Source: Echinostoma caproni
Lineage: Eukaryota > Platyhelminthes > Trematoda > Plagiorchiida > Echinostomatidae
DNA: 64,000 nucleotides
Direction: 5' to 3'
Assembly (NCBI GenBank): GCA_900618425.1
Contig: UZAN01039937.1
Span: 1-64,000, forward strand
The notes beneath the pieces are model-generated. The model saw nothing but the letters and a program-made list of their open reading frames with translations. It was not told the DNA's origin and made no database searches. This document shows, piece by piece, positions 38,701 through 51,789 of this stretch; the stretch's first letter is position 1, and each line of letters begins with the position of its first letter. Position numbers and translations under genes: made by a program.

Positions 38701-41700
38701 TCCAATGAGCAGAGGTGAAGATGCTGTTATTTTAATCGAGATGGGGTACAAATAAGATTATCTTTAAGCGAGAAATTGGGAATAGACAAACAGGGGTAAG
38801 TTAGTGTCTCAAGAATAGTGCTTCCGGCTCTGCGATTCCAACTGAAATTATTCGTGATGTTTTTTAGTTCATAATTTCAAATCCGATTAGTTTCACTCGG
38901 GTTAACTCGCGCAAATGAATTGCTAATGTGATTGCTTTCACTCCGGCATGAGCACGTACAATTAATCCAAATTGAAATTCATCGTCTGTGGTGCACATGC
39001 CAGGTCATTTGAATTTTTGTAACGGACATGGTGAGTTCGATCACCACGAACAGCTCCCAGGATTCAAAATAAAACAGGATTTCGGAATAACAATGAACTG
39101 CAATGAGAGCAACAGAAATCAAACATCTCGGATTTTAATCTCTTCACAATTGCTGACGTAGAACAATTTGGTGCATGTCCAGTTCACAGCGTTGATCAGG
39201 CCTGCGTGAACGGACGTGTATCGTTAGAGAGTGATTGTTCTCAGATGCTTTGAGAATACAATTAAATGTACATATAGTACAGTTTTTGATAAACAGATTT
39301 GATATCAGAAAAGCCGTAAACAACCAAATTTATTAGGGACTATACAGTTTCACTCCCTTTGTTGTCGTTTTTGAACAGGCTGAACAAATAACCCTGAAAA
39401 ACTGAAAAATTGAATTCCCCAGATAAACTTCAGGAGATAGAATAACAGAGCTAGATTACTCGAATTATACTAAGTCGTACTTCACTACTGTATCTCTGCC
39501 GTATTTTACCAATTAGGATGCAGCAAAATCTGCCTTGGCATAAATCATGTAACGTGAGAGTTGTTTTGTACTCTCTTCTCAACTATTTGTAGGCTTTGTT
39601 GCAAAAAATCAGTGTAAACCAGGAACGTTCAATTTTTATTCCCATCCAATTTTATCATCCGTTGCACAAAATCATAGATATCTCCATTTTTTGTTGTTGT
39701 GAGACTACAAGCCTACTGTCAATTCACCAAAGAGCTAGTCAGATTTGTTTGTACGCTTTATTCTAAACATAATTCTGAATCAATTTATCCAATCATAATA
39801 AACTGTTTACCGTTGATTCATGCGTGTGTGTGTATGTGAACTACCATCAAATGTTACTAATATAGCCCAGCGTTTTGGCACGTGCAGTCCGGGTTTTCTC
39901 CTCCATTACTATGCTTCATTCTGACATGAGTAGGGACAGACCAGTTGTGTTTTATTTGTCACTGTGAAACAGGGTAGTTCAACATTTTCGGAGTCTTCCA
40001 TTCAACACCTTTTGTATTCCCGTATGATGTTCACCGCATTAAACAACGTAACGAAACATGTAGCATTTGGGTAAAATAAATTACCTATATTGTCATTACA
40101 GCTAGGTACAAAAATGCCTAGTGTTAATGAGGCAAATCGCCAGGTAAACCTGTGAACCCCACATCGGAACGTTACATTTGCCGGCACAATTGGCGAGACA
40201 TCCTACAACAATCTTTGTCATTTTGGCTGTGCTACGAAGGGCATTTTCCCCCAATTTTTCTAATGTTTATGTTCAAACATACCAACTGCGTAATCAGCAT
40301 TCACTTTCAATAATGCTAATATACGGTCTTTGTTTATGAACCTCAAATCACTGTCCCGGTGCTACTACCACTGAGGCACTCTCTTATCACCTAATCGATC
40401 TCCGGTAGCATTTGTAAAGAACCGTCACCTTTTATGAAGTAACCTATTGTGTTAAACTTCACCATGTGGTAACCGCTCTCTGTTTATCCGTTTATTATTG
40501 TATTGTGATATATTCAAATCCCGATAAAACATCACCATAGAAACTTGTTGGTTCCTCTTCGTCAGTTTGGCTATTGGTTTACAGAAAACACTCGCTTGAA
40601 CTGTTTTGAGTACAATTGCATCTTTGGATTTTTTCACCATGAATCCAATCTCTGTGTTGAAGGTTCTTGGAGAATTAGTTCTTTAATGTTAGGGGAATCA
40701 TCGAACCATGTTCATGAATTGGTCAAATTTTAAAGAATCCACTTATTGTGGATTTAGACAAAGAACATTCCCATGGTAACCCAAAGTTGATTATTTGATC
40801 ACAAGTTGTATTCGTTCGGAACGTATATTTAGCATCTATTTCATTAGAGTTCGTGAAAATTGCTTTCACATCTGTTTTCCTATCTTTGCGTTTAGCAGTA
40901 CCTCTTCTCTTGTGTATTAGTCTTTGAACGAATGTATCGGTAGCATCTAATCGTACATAGTTTTTCTCAGTCTTTTGTTTCATTTGGTCTTTGATTCTCC
41001 ACATTTCATCTTTGATAAACCATAGCAAGTGAGTGATAAATTGCCAAACTCTTAAACAGCACGATTCAAACCGCTGACCAGCAAAACAGATCCTGACGTT
41101 TGTGAATTCGCATCGGATAAAATAATAACATTTAAAATTAGCAGCCGTAGTCAGACACTCGCTGATTTATTCGAAGACCCTGTAGTTCAGGGGTCAAGAT
41201 ATGACTATTAAACTATCTTGTTCATAAGTGGTCTACCAAGAGAGACACAAAAAGAATATGTACTGCTACGGAGGATGAAGCACATTCAGTGCCCTCGAAT
41301 TTCATTATAAACGAGCTCACCAAAGGGAATTTTATGCAGCTGTGAGAGAATGAATGAAATATCAAGACAGAGTGATTCACCTAGTAAGGTCAACGTACAA
41401 ACTTCGATATATGTGGGTTTGCACGGGATAAAATGTGAATGTATTTCACTAATCACTGAATACTCTCCACAGTACAAGGGACAATGCACTACAAATAAAC
41501 TGTTTTACAGCTGCCCATCACGTAACACGTGATGCAAGTAAAAATAAATCCCACTTTATTTAAACTACGTACGTAGTATTCGGACTGAATGTATAAATGA
41601 AGCATCCAACTGGTTGCAGTGTACTTTAATCAACCGTTTAACCCCGGATTAAATCTATACCTTCTCCCTACGTTTCACAATTGCGGATTGTACACTTTGA

Positions 41701-44700
41701 TTGAACAAGTACAACGGAACAGTTTACCTCACAGCACTTTGAGGTTCTGGCAATTGCGGTCCTTGTGGGGTAAACTGTTACCAGAATATCCATATTTTTT
41801 CCCATTGGCGACCATTGTAATATATTATAATTTTGGGATACAATCAGAGCATGGAATACACAAAAAATATATTGCCTGCAAAATGTCAAACTGATTTGCA
41901 AACCAAAGAGAAGGACCCGATTAGCGGACATTCGTTTATCAACGAGCTCTGCAATGTGAAACCACCCAACCCTTTGGAATGGGTATCAAAAACAGGGGCC
42001 AGCATGCGGTACAGAAACCACGAAATCACCATCAGTTGGTCCGTCACGGGGAACACAGGACGAGTTTCTTGATGGAGCGAAAAAAAACCAGGAGGCAGCC
42101 ACCACCACACGGTCAGTATCCTTACTCAACCGCTCCCACCCGTTCCCAAGCTTAACCAAATGACTTAACATCAGACAAATGTCCAACCACAAATACCACA
42201 TTTCTGCAAACGAATACGCGACAAAGAAAAATGCAACGAGGATAATGGAAACAAACAAAAAAAACAGAAATTTATAAATGATTTTATTTGCTTCATGCTG
42301 TTTTCCCGAGATAGTTTTGTGGACTTTAAATGTGGGTGCAGTAGTTTACAATAGCCTATATTTGTGACTAGTGAAGACAAAGCATTCATCCGTGCTCGGA
42401 TCCACTCTTTGTAAAACCGCTACATTGCTTTTCACAGTTTCATATCAGTTAAATTTTCAAGCAAATTTTGTTATCACTTTTAAAAGTAAAGTATTTAGTT
42501 TTCATTGTTTCATTATGAAAATAATTAGCCCATGGCTTGAATCAATCTGCAATTCGCTCATGTGTTATTGAACTCCTTTGTAGAGAGGAATAGTAAATGA
42601 AATTCAGAAATGTTTCAAAACGGTTGCCCATTCCATGCATTTTTGTTTGCTATTTCTCGATAATAGTTTCTGAAAAGCCGTGTGTGTTTCCTAGGGCAAT
42701 ATGAACTCCTGTTTCAAATTTGTTTTACGCAGCACGTACACCAAAAAAACTAGAAGCTCATAACAGATTCATGCACAAGACAAAAGTAACAGTTCCCTTT
42801 CCGACAAAGTCACGCATAGGTCAAATCATTGGCTCATTTTGATCTTCAGTGCTTCTAGCTATCACCCTCAGCTGCACCAATGCCACCAATCCGTAATCCG
42901 GTGCATGTACCTTGTTGGTTTCCTACTAACTTTATCTCGTATTATAAAAAAGCATAACAATTCAGTTCTGTTCGATACAGTGTACGGTATTTGCAAGGCG
43001 CAATATCTCAAGGATGAAACCGGGTAGCAATAGGGTGCATATAAGGTTACCAGTAATGTTTCTCAAAAAGAATGGTTTATCGCATCCCTCAGCATGATTA
43101 TCAGAAGAATGATTTTTTTTGAAGATCTTGGAGTTTAGTGCATCAGCATAATTGGCAGATATTGTTCAAGGTAGTGTACATGATTGATTAGAAGTAGAAA
43201 GTATCAATCTAAAGTGATGTGCTTGTAAGAGATAAGCTAACTTAATGCGGCTCTCTCTTCTAACTTTAAGAGACGTTATCCCCATTTGTCAACCTCGCCT
43301 TCACTCCGGACACTGTTCATAATCGACCGAATATTCATAATCAGCAATACAATCAATATTTTTGCCCGCATTCTCCTTGCTGACACGACTGGAAGATTAA
43401 GGTCATTATTTGCAAATATTTAAGTTTACTTCTGTCTGTCGAACTCAAATCGACTCAGTTTGTTGATGTGGATGAATTGATCTATCAAATTGGCCCATCT
43501 ATACACTAAACTGTGCACCGGACCATCTGATCGACATTCGGAAACAACATTTTGTTGATATGTTTCATTTCTATAGATGGCGGTATGTTCTGATGAACAG
43601 CGTTAAATCTGCTTAAAAGTTTGGCTGCAATGTGTGTTCCATTGATCAAAGAAAATACATTGCGTCTACATGCCGTGTTTGTGTGTGGTAAGCAGCCTTA
43701 AATTATTCATTGAATAATTGAGTAATCTCAAGTCTCATCGTAAATGAGTCCGCAGAAAGTCATCTCTCCGGAAGTAATCTCAGTCACGGCCTTCTTTATC
43801 AATAGCCTCATCCTAAGAATTCAATTGAATATTAACATGTAGGCAGAAAGCAGTTGTTAATCAGCGGAAGTTCCAGCCCTGTCTTATTTCTTTTTAAGTA
43901 ACGGCACAAGTTTCCCACGTTTTTAGTCATGGGCACATTTGTGAAAAACAAGCTCATGTCCAGCCAGAGATTTGTTTTATCCCCCAAGTCCATGTCATGA
44001 GGTTTGTTCAGGAAATAAACGCTTCGTTAAACCATTTTTAATAACCCAACTTCCATTTGTTCGAGCAGTTTATCCAAAGCATGTCAAAGTATGATTTAGT
44101 CCGGTCAGTATAAAGTTTTCGTTTTCATATCCCCAAAACAGTCTGCGCATGTGCTTCGAGTTCCCCTGGTCCAGCCCCACGGACCACACATTCCGAGTAA
44201 TCTCAATGATAGGATGGGTGAACAATGACTCCGACCACCAGTCTCATTGTGAAACGGGTTCTAGTTATCTATTACGATTGTATTTTTGATTTGCAAGGTC
44301 TTTTTTCTGAGGATTGTTTAACTCCTTATTTGTAATACGTGCTCTGAGGTACAGTCATGATTACGGAGAAAGGAAAACTGGCATGTCCACCTCAATTCCC
44401 CCTGTTCCGTATTGTCTATCAGCGCCCTGACTAGCCCCTTCCCGTGTCTGAAGCGAGTATCATTGAAAAGCATCCGAGGACAGTGGGGGGCAAGACAAAA
44501 TAGTATCCTGAACTATATTCTTCAGCACATGAAACCGTCTAAAATCGGAAATTCGGTAAATTAATGAGGCATACTACCACGGAAAATTTGAAATAAAATC
44601 CGTAAAGCACAGTGATTTTCTTCTAAAATGATGCTCTATATTGCACCTGTTATTGGCAGAGTTTATGTAAGAAAGGATATACATGCCCATACGAGTTTAC

Positions 44701-44715
44701 AAATATTTATTCTAG
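38701..44715. other. No supported gene
   Basis: The longest frame is on the minus strand, open about 145 codons from 41160 to 40723 (ends STISGFFKI). It has no recognisable domain, and frames of this length are expected once or twice by chance in the window. Nothing else is supported. Confidence 0.35.
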
Positions 44716-44823
44716 GCAGATATCCTGGAATCTCAAAGCTATCCCCCGATGGCGTTCGTGTAAACTCTTCGGGAAAGAGATTTTTCTGTTCATTAAGTAT
44801 ACATCAAAATGAAACCAGGTTCT
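44716..44823 (+). CDS. Possible internal exon, phase 1-1 (unknown)
   Basis: Bounded by TTTATTCTAG at the 5' side and TTCT|GTAAGT, a consensus donor, at the 3' side. The 108-bp interval is an exact multiple of three, open in one frame (RYPGISKLSPDGVRVNSSGK, then RFFCSLSIHQNETRF), and enters and leaves after the first codon base. Symmetrical phase 1 exons are typical of extracellular modules. No family is recognised; the frame also stays open beyond both sites. Confidence 0.3.
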
Positions 44824-45436
44824 GTAAGTTGCACCGTTATTCTACAGATAGTAATGGAATAAACATCATTAAAGATATAATAATAGTTTGTAGCTCATCT
44901 TATACTGTATTTTTGAGTATGAATAAAATCAAAAGAAATCACAATGAGCTAGGATACAAAATTCAATATTGCCTGTTTAAAGTATACTGTGACCTGTTAC
45001 TTTGGTTTCTTTTAAAGGAGTCTACAGGACAGAGTCAGAATACCGAATGGGTACATAATGTGTAGTAGCCATGCAAGAAATGGTTGGTAAATAGCTTATT
45101 GAAAGGGAATTATTAAAACGATATTAGTTACACAAAAGGATGTAATTACAAACACCATCCTAGAGAACAAGAACGTCATCAGAGTGAAAGACCCCATAAA
45201 TCATAGTGTTTTCTGGCTAGTTGAATATAAATATAAAAAAGGTGAAGGAAGTAGAGATTGGTTGCATGGTTGGCTTTTGATCGACCCGATATATCATTTT
45301 GCACTATAAATCAGCAAATTGCGAGTTAAACACTCCAAAGGAAAGCACCCATTTGGTGCTGTTGCTCCTCATCAGTTCCAAAGAAGATGAAAGAAAATTT
45401 AAACATCATTTCGTTCTCGAAAACCATACTATTCAG

Positions 45437-45495
45437 GAACAGGTATCACAGCCCATGTGGAGGATGCCTAAATGAGGCAAGGCCTTTCTGCCCAG
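45437..45495 (+). CDS. Possible short Cys-rich exon (unknown)
   Basis: CTATTCAG on the left and CCCAG|GTGAGA on the right. The 59 bp encode NRYHSPCGGCLNEARPFCP with three cysteines. Phase does not join directly to 44716-44823, so an intermediate exon or a different start would be needed if both belong to one gene. Confidence 0.25.
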
Positions 45496-47140
45496 GTGAG
45501 AATGTCTATGTCCACCACAGGTGTGTACCATTTACTGCGTTCAACAAAAGAAAAAAATCGTATTACTTTTAAATTAGTTCATTTGTTCACAACCCTAACC
45601 CCATTCTTACAAATACTCTATCGTTTCACAGTACATTTAATACCAGGAAGAAAGTTCACGTGACCAGTTTTTCACCTTTCCAGGAAAAGCTTATTTCAGA
45701 TACTTATTAGTATTCTTAATTAGTCAAAATGTTCCAAAGTACTCAACATCTATCCTTTAAAAGTACTGTATCATTAAGGCTGCGTTTTGCTTTCTTTAGC
45801 CTCAGCTGTGGCTAACATGTGATTGAGGATAACACTTGTGAGTCGTTTAAAATTGAAACCTTTGTTCGATTTCATCGGTTATGTTTTAAATTGATTCTTT
45901 GTAAAAACTACATCAACACAGATGCATGTCTGTCTATTTGCTGAAGTCCACCAGTGAGACTTTTAGTAAAATGTTGATGGTTTTCTGTTCGATTTCGAAC
46001 TGTTTTACTTTTGCACATTCTCGTCTGCGACTCAAAAGTTGTCTAATTCACTGAGAACTAAGTCTCCTAAAATCGAACTATTTTTGGAAAAATAAACATG
46101 TTCACCGCAATTGGTAAACTCCAGATCAGTTCGACTAACTCGTTCGCATTTGCTCCAACTTGGTCCAAAACGCGATTTTGTAAAACATACACGAATATTC
46201 CGATGCAGGTTGGCATATTATTATGCACCTGCCTATTTTTCTCCCAAACAGCAGCAGCTGCATTGTCCCACATGGTTGCCTAGGCGATACTTAGGCGCTC
46301 GGCGCTNNNAAAATTAAATAAATTGGTTCTTGTTTATACACACACGTTTTTGTGTGTTAACCATGGCTTTCGTGAATAATGCAGCCAAAGTTAAATAAAA
46401 AATTGCAACAACTTTCTTATATACATGATGATGTCCAGTGAATTCATTAAAAGCAGGAGATCATTTGATCTACCCTAATCTTCCTTGACAGCTGTTCCCA
46501 TTGATAGAGTCGAACAGGTTTTTGCTCAGACTTTCGCCCCATTTGGATATGTCTAATTGAAAAAAGTGGTGCTCACGACAGATGAATTGAATAATGGTCC
46601 CTGCATTTGATTAGTTTCCTCTTCTAAATGAAATTCGGAATGTATTCAACCAGGAGTAGGGTAAGTTACACATCGGATGAGTATAGGTTGAATTGATGAA
46701 AAGAAATAATCAACAATTACTGTGAATTTACAACGTTGAAAAAATAGGTGTCGCATAGAATTATCTGTTTAGATGACTTCCTTCTCAGATCGTCATGCAT
46801 AACCATGCATTCATTCAGTCAAACATTTGTTGGGGCAGAGGTACGAACTCAATTCATCAGGCTGGCATTCAAGCAACTTGTTAAAGGCGGGCTAGGGATT
46901 AGACACCGTCAATTCCTTTTGTGCGTGCATGCATCCGTTCTAAAGCACACTGATCCCGAGTGACGTAATATAATGTTGGTAAAGTGGGCTGAAGCTGGAA
47001 TTTATAAAATTCCCAAATTACTTGGGATTCATTTCTTTCTTGAAACTGAATTTGAGATCCACGACAACAAATAAGCGGGTCAACTATTAGTCAGAGCACT
47101 TCATGGAAGCTGTGGGACACTTTTAACTTTTGCCAATGAC
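45496..47140. other. No supported gene; 3-base N run
   Basis: NNN at 46307-46309. A short hairpin ACACAC-GTTTTT-GTGTGT lies near 46338-46358. Nothing else is recognised. Confidence 0.4.
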
Positions 47141-47151
47141 CGTTCTTCAGG

Positions 47152-47232
47152 AAGCCTCGTAACTGAGCTGGTAGAGCGTGCGCTGTAAAAAAGCGTAGAC
47201 GGTGTCCGTGAGTGGGTGTGAATCCCACCAAG
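47152..47232 (+). tRNA. tRNA-like sequence / SINE remnant (not a functional tRNA)
   Basis: CTGAGCTGGTAGAGCG matches the pol III A box and D arm. About 45 bases later GTGGGTGTGAATCCCAC forms a perfect 5-bp T-arm-like stem with a box B-like loop. The bases flanking these arms do not pair as a 7-bp acceptor stem, so it is best read as a tRNA pseudogene or the head of a tRNA-derived SINE. No hammerhead follows. Confidence 0.5.
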
Positions 47233-48239
47233 ACAATTAAACTTTCTATAATCAGCAGATATAAACCACTATCATTGATTTCCCTCCACCAAGATAGAGA
47301 AGGACAAGGGTTTCACTTCCAATCAGCGAAGAGTATCGACCGAGCCCGGTCAAAAAATACCAGAGAATTTCTTGAGGATTGGTACTCTTCAAATAACTCA
47401 ATAAACAGGCATATGGAACTGAAACACGTGTACACGCGAATGTAACTCAAGGATCAAATGATGCAACAGAAGAAGGTCATGCTGTGACCTGAGGACGGAC
47501 CAAAACCGCAATCAGGAGGGACGGCAAACCCATCTCCTCCCAAACTCGTCCCCTCGCACCGGTTTAACGGCGAACTGATTCGAACACAATGAGAATAAAG
47601 GATAAAAATAATCGATGGAGAAGAACACATATATAACCGAACTGATACAAGCAGAACGTTGCCACTTCACAAGCACTGATGATGTCACCTTGGCTGGTGA
47701 TGAAACGTTTGCAAACAAATTACTACGCTCCGCGAACAGAAGAAATGGATTTCTGTTCACCCAAGCTACGAGAACCTTTTTTCAATTATTTGTCAACAAT
47801 GGTGAGATAAATTCGTTGAATAGTTATGCGGCTTAATGTTCAAAGATCCGTTCCGAGAAACTACCTGACAGTGTGGCCTAGAAACGTTGGTCCAATAAAG
47901 ATTCAAAGATCGAGGATTTAATATGAGAATAACTTAAAAGCTTATGCTTTTCTCGTTTTATGGGTTCGGATTAAAAATCAGTGATACATACAATTCATTG
48001 TCTAAAATGCCATATGATACGAGCTTCTTGCACTACTGCACTCAGCTTTACTTATGTTGGAATGAAAGGTGTGCGAAGTCTCAGTTGGAAAGATTCAACG
48101 CCTACCGCATAGACTACGTGGAGTGGGAGAGAGTTCTAGATTGAACACATTCGGATTGCGAATAACTGACGCCGGCATTCAAATTGACATTTTTAGACCA
48201 CTAGTTTGAACGGATGTCCTCTAAGATGAATTTTGGATG

Positions 48240-49490
48240 ATAATTTTAGCTGCGGGCGACTTGGGTTTTACATCATTGGTATACCATAATCATGTCTCCT
48301 CTGATGCGCCCGTAATGATTGCAATATAACATCAATCTTTCTGCGTATGAATAACTATTCAATCACCTTGCCATTTTGATGGCCATCCTTTGTAGATGCT
48401 CCAGCATTTTATAATCACGCTGTAGCAATTGATTCCATGCCTGGATAGCGTACTCTGTGAGTGGGCAAATGTAACCTGACAGCAGACGCGGCGAAAGCGT
48501 TGACTCAAAACTATCCAAAGACCCGCCTAAGCAAACCGACATTCCTTCTAGCTGCATTCGATACCTTGGCGCAGTTGAGTAAGCAGATCATGTTTTCTTG
48601 AATGACGATGCCCAGGTCCTTTTCACTTGCGACGTGTGGTAGTTGTTCATTTCCGAGGAAATACGAAAGTCGCCCTCTGTGTCATAATGATATAACCTTA
48701 CACTTTGGCATATTGAATTCAATATCGTTCAAAAGAGACTGTAAATGAACTGCTTTCAGCTAGTAAGCCCGCTGGTTGCGTCACTGTATTCGATAATTTG
48801 GCGTCATCTGCAAACAGTAATGGCTTTGACCCGAGGCCAAAGTCACCGGTTAAGCACAGATCCTTGTGGAACCCAAGGGGTAACGTCCGTATAACTGGAA
48901 AGCAAATCAGAAACACTAACCGACACGGTCCGATATCGAAGAAATGATTTAATCCAATCCAATGAGGCCCCGAATACCGTGATTATAGAGTTTCCGCAGT
49001 AGAATGTAGTGGTTCACCCGATCGAACTCTAAGAATTCTAGAGAAATAACGTCTACCGCGTCGCCGTCACCAGCTGCTTTTGTCCATGCTTCTCGTGCGA
49101 TAGGCAAATTGGTAGCGGAAGATTGCTTCTGTCGGAATCCATAATGATTCTGTGACAGAATTTTGTACTTCTCTAGGTTTTCCATAAGGGAATCTGCTAC
49201 TATGGACTCCAGGACTTTGTACAGCACTGAAAGATGGGTGACAGGACGGTAGTTAACGGAATTGCTACGGCAACCGCCTTTGTAAATGAGTGAAAGCACT
49301 CTCTGCTTCCAGGACGGTTGGATTGCAGTGTGATAGAACATCCCCTGGAATAGGAAGGCTAGTAGCTCGGACAATTGATTTCCCAAGCAGATAAGGGTTT
49401 GGGGATGAATACTGTCTGCACCTAGTGATGAATTCTTCCTGAAAGCCCACAGCTTTGCTCCAATCTTTTCTGTAGTAAATTATACAATAG
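48240..49490 (-). pseudogene. CR1/jockey-type LINE reverse transcriptase, decayed
   Basis: Read on the minus strand from 49480: TEKIGAKLWAFRKNSSLGAD, QLSELLAFLFQGMF, QPSWKQRVLSLIYKGG, VNYRPVTHLSVLYKVLESIV, YGFRQKQSSATNL, then VISLEFLEFDRVNHYILLRK (49386-48949). After frameshifts come VPQGS near 48870, the FADDAK box at 48814-48797, and YAIQAWNQLLQRDYKMLEHL with a RRHDY-type tail at 48557-48240. This is the ordered palm and thumb of a CR1/jockey-clade LINE polymerase. The first catalytic Asp segment reads LEFLEFD instead of LDFSKAFD. Endonuclease and 5' part are missing. Confidence 0.9.
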
Positions 49491-51560
49491 TTGACTTAAA
49501 TTTACCTGACTGACTGACTATTGCGGAATATGATGCATCCAACGAGGGAGGTACAATCCTTCATTACTTGACGGATTAACTGAGTGTGTAAACGCACAAA
49601 GAGAAGACATGGGCCATTTTGTCTTTTAGTTAAAAACAACAAATTGGTTCACCGTAAATAATGAAAGCGGTGTGCAGTCTCCGTTGTATGACGTTAGGTG
49701 ATTTATCACACATGAACGGCGGAAAAATCTTTATTGGCTTTCTTTCGATTTGTCATTGGGAAATCTTTCTCATCACACTGACTCGTCATACTAGCTAAAC
49801 GATCCAAGATCCAAAGAAGCGATCTTAGAAACCTTGGTTTTTAGATTGTCTAATTGCTGAAATTATTTATTCGTTTATTCTCATAGAAAACAAACCATAT
49901 TGCATTTTACTATGAGCGGTATCAATCGGTGCAGATCAGTGTATTAGTGTCTCCGTACACCAAACGCTGCATTGAGGCATCCGAATTAGGACTGAGTCAG
50001 AAGTTAGTGGTTTCCATTTTCATAGTGGATTTCACTTTTTGTAAGCTTTGAACTATCGTGATCGTCCGGGTGGTTCCGAGACTGCATCAGTCTCACAAAG
50101 AATGGCATCCAAGTATCGGACGTATGCGACGTGATCATCATCGGATGCTCTGAGTTGCGTTCTTTTTATTTTAGAATCAAACAAGTCAGGAAACGGCAGT
50201 GATCGCGCTGCCACAGCATCTTTGTAGCACATTACATGTGCAGAAATAAAGCAACTGTTTCAAATACGCAACTGCACAGGTACCCGGAAGTTCAACTGAC
50301 ACAACCATTGTTAAGTAAGGACCCATAACCAGAAAAAACGTTAATTGATTGACCACGTTTAGACTGATAAAGTTGTGCATTATTAAGTTCTGAGTTATTC
50401 TTTTTTATCATATGCCTTTTCTTCTTTACTTTATAAGCTGCAATTGCTGCGATTGTCCCACTTCTCTTCTTCAATGGCTTGATGTATAATTTTCGCAAAC
50501 ATACCAGTACGTTAAATTGGGAGGAAAATATGCGATGAAGTCACTCAATCTTCAATGCATTGTTTTAATATCCTATCTTTATGCGAATTATGTCAGTAAC
50601 TTACTTATTACACCCTCTGGGCAACATTTTAAGTTTGCCGATGCTGTCGCCATTTCCTTTTCCTTGTCTAGCTATCCGGAGCTGGCACTATATGACAAAC
50701 ATATCCCGCCTCGTTAGGCACGTCGTTTAACCCGATCTCATGATTAAACTTGAAAATGTTTTGAATATATTGACACCTCGAACCGATTTCCCATCTCCTC
50801 CGAAAGTGCACATTGTACGTAAGTATCACTCCTGTGGGTAACCTTTGTTGGTCTTTTTATAGCCAAACTGTTGCTCGCAAGCTGAACGTCTTACCCTTTT
50901 TGATAGAAAAATTGCGACCTGCATGTTTCAATCAGTCAATGATATGAGCTTTTGTTCAACAGTACTTCTCGTATTACCCCTTTCCTCCTCCTCTGTGATG
51001 GTAGAAGGTCGGTTTTATACCAATGTGCCATGGCTCCAAAGTGATTAGCCTTGTTTCCCAAGTTACGTTTTTCGGTCTGTCAAACAATAACTTTGATGAT
51101 CATATCGATTCATGCTTGATGTTTGCTGACAAAATAATATTTGATTGCACCCATCCTTTATAAAACGACCTGTGTGCATATCAATCCCATCCCTTCAACC
51201 ATTTGACATGCGGACTTATTTCAACTGGAATATCTGCCTGGATAAACCCCTTGGTACCGCACTCTTGCCCGGGTACTAAACAATGTTCGTTCTGAGCTTT
51301 CTAAAACATTTAGTAGTTAATTTTACAATTTCATTCTTTACAAGTTAACCCTTTTTCCGTTTTGCCAATGTGGTAATATTGGTTTTTTTTTGGCCGAAAG
51401 CTTCTACCTAACTCGCTAAGGCTTTAAAACAATGTACGAACAAAATACGAACGAAACGTTTATTATGTTGTACTCAGCCATTACAAGCGGTATGATCAAA
51501 AAGTGATTTGACCAGTTGCACATGGGTCACAAGAGAACCCCAACTTGGTGTACTTTATAA
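49491..51560. other. No supported gene
   Basis: No recognisable coding, RNA or repeat structure. Confidence 0.4.
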
Positions 51561-51562
51561 GT

Positions 51563-51581
51563 AATAAATAAATAAATAAAT
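51563..51581. repeat. (AATA)n microsatellite
   Basis: Four to five AATA units. Confidence 0.85.
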
Positions 51582-51679
51582 AGATGCCTCTGTTTCCTTT
51601 TTATGTATTGGTTATAGAAATGTACAATAAACGTTCAGGAGGGGCTCCGACCGTCAATGGCTGTCTGGGGAAATACACA

Positions 51680-51770
51680 AAATGGAAGGTGGGCGGCGGT
51701 GCCGAGGTTCAAACTCAAGACGGCCAGGCGGTCATTCCTACGAACTTACCACCCGATCACCGCCACCCAA
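51680..51770 (-). repeat. tRNA-like / SINE remnant
   Basis: On the minus strand GATCGGGTGGTAAG resembles the A box and D arm of Leu/Ser-type tRNAs (GCCGAGTGGTTAAG), and GAGTTTGAACCTCGG about 40 bases later resembles box B. The GC content stands out from the flanks. No acceptor stem was found. Confidence 0.38.
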
Positions 51771-51789
51771 TCTGTAATTCGTAACCCTC

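Noticed and set aside
38539..38751. Thr-rich minus frame
   Set aside because: Translation of the TGG microsatellite.
40723..41160. About 145-codon minus frame, Lys/Arg/Asp-rich
   Set aside because: Looks coding by composition, but no motif of a polymerase, transposase or host family could be identified; one or two such frames are expected by chance.
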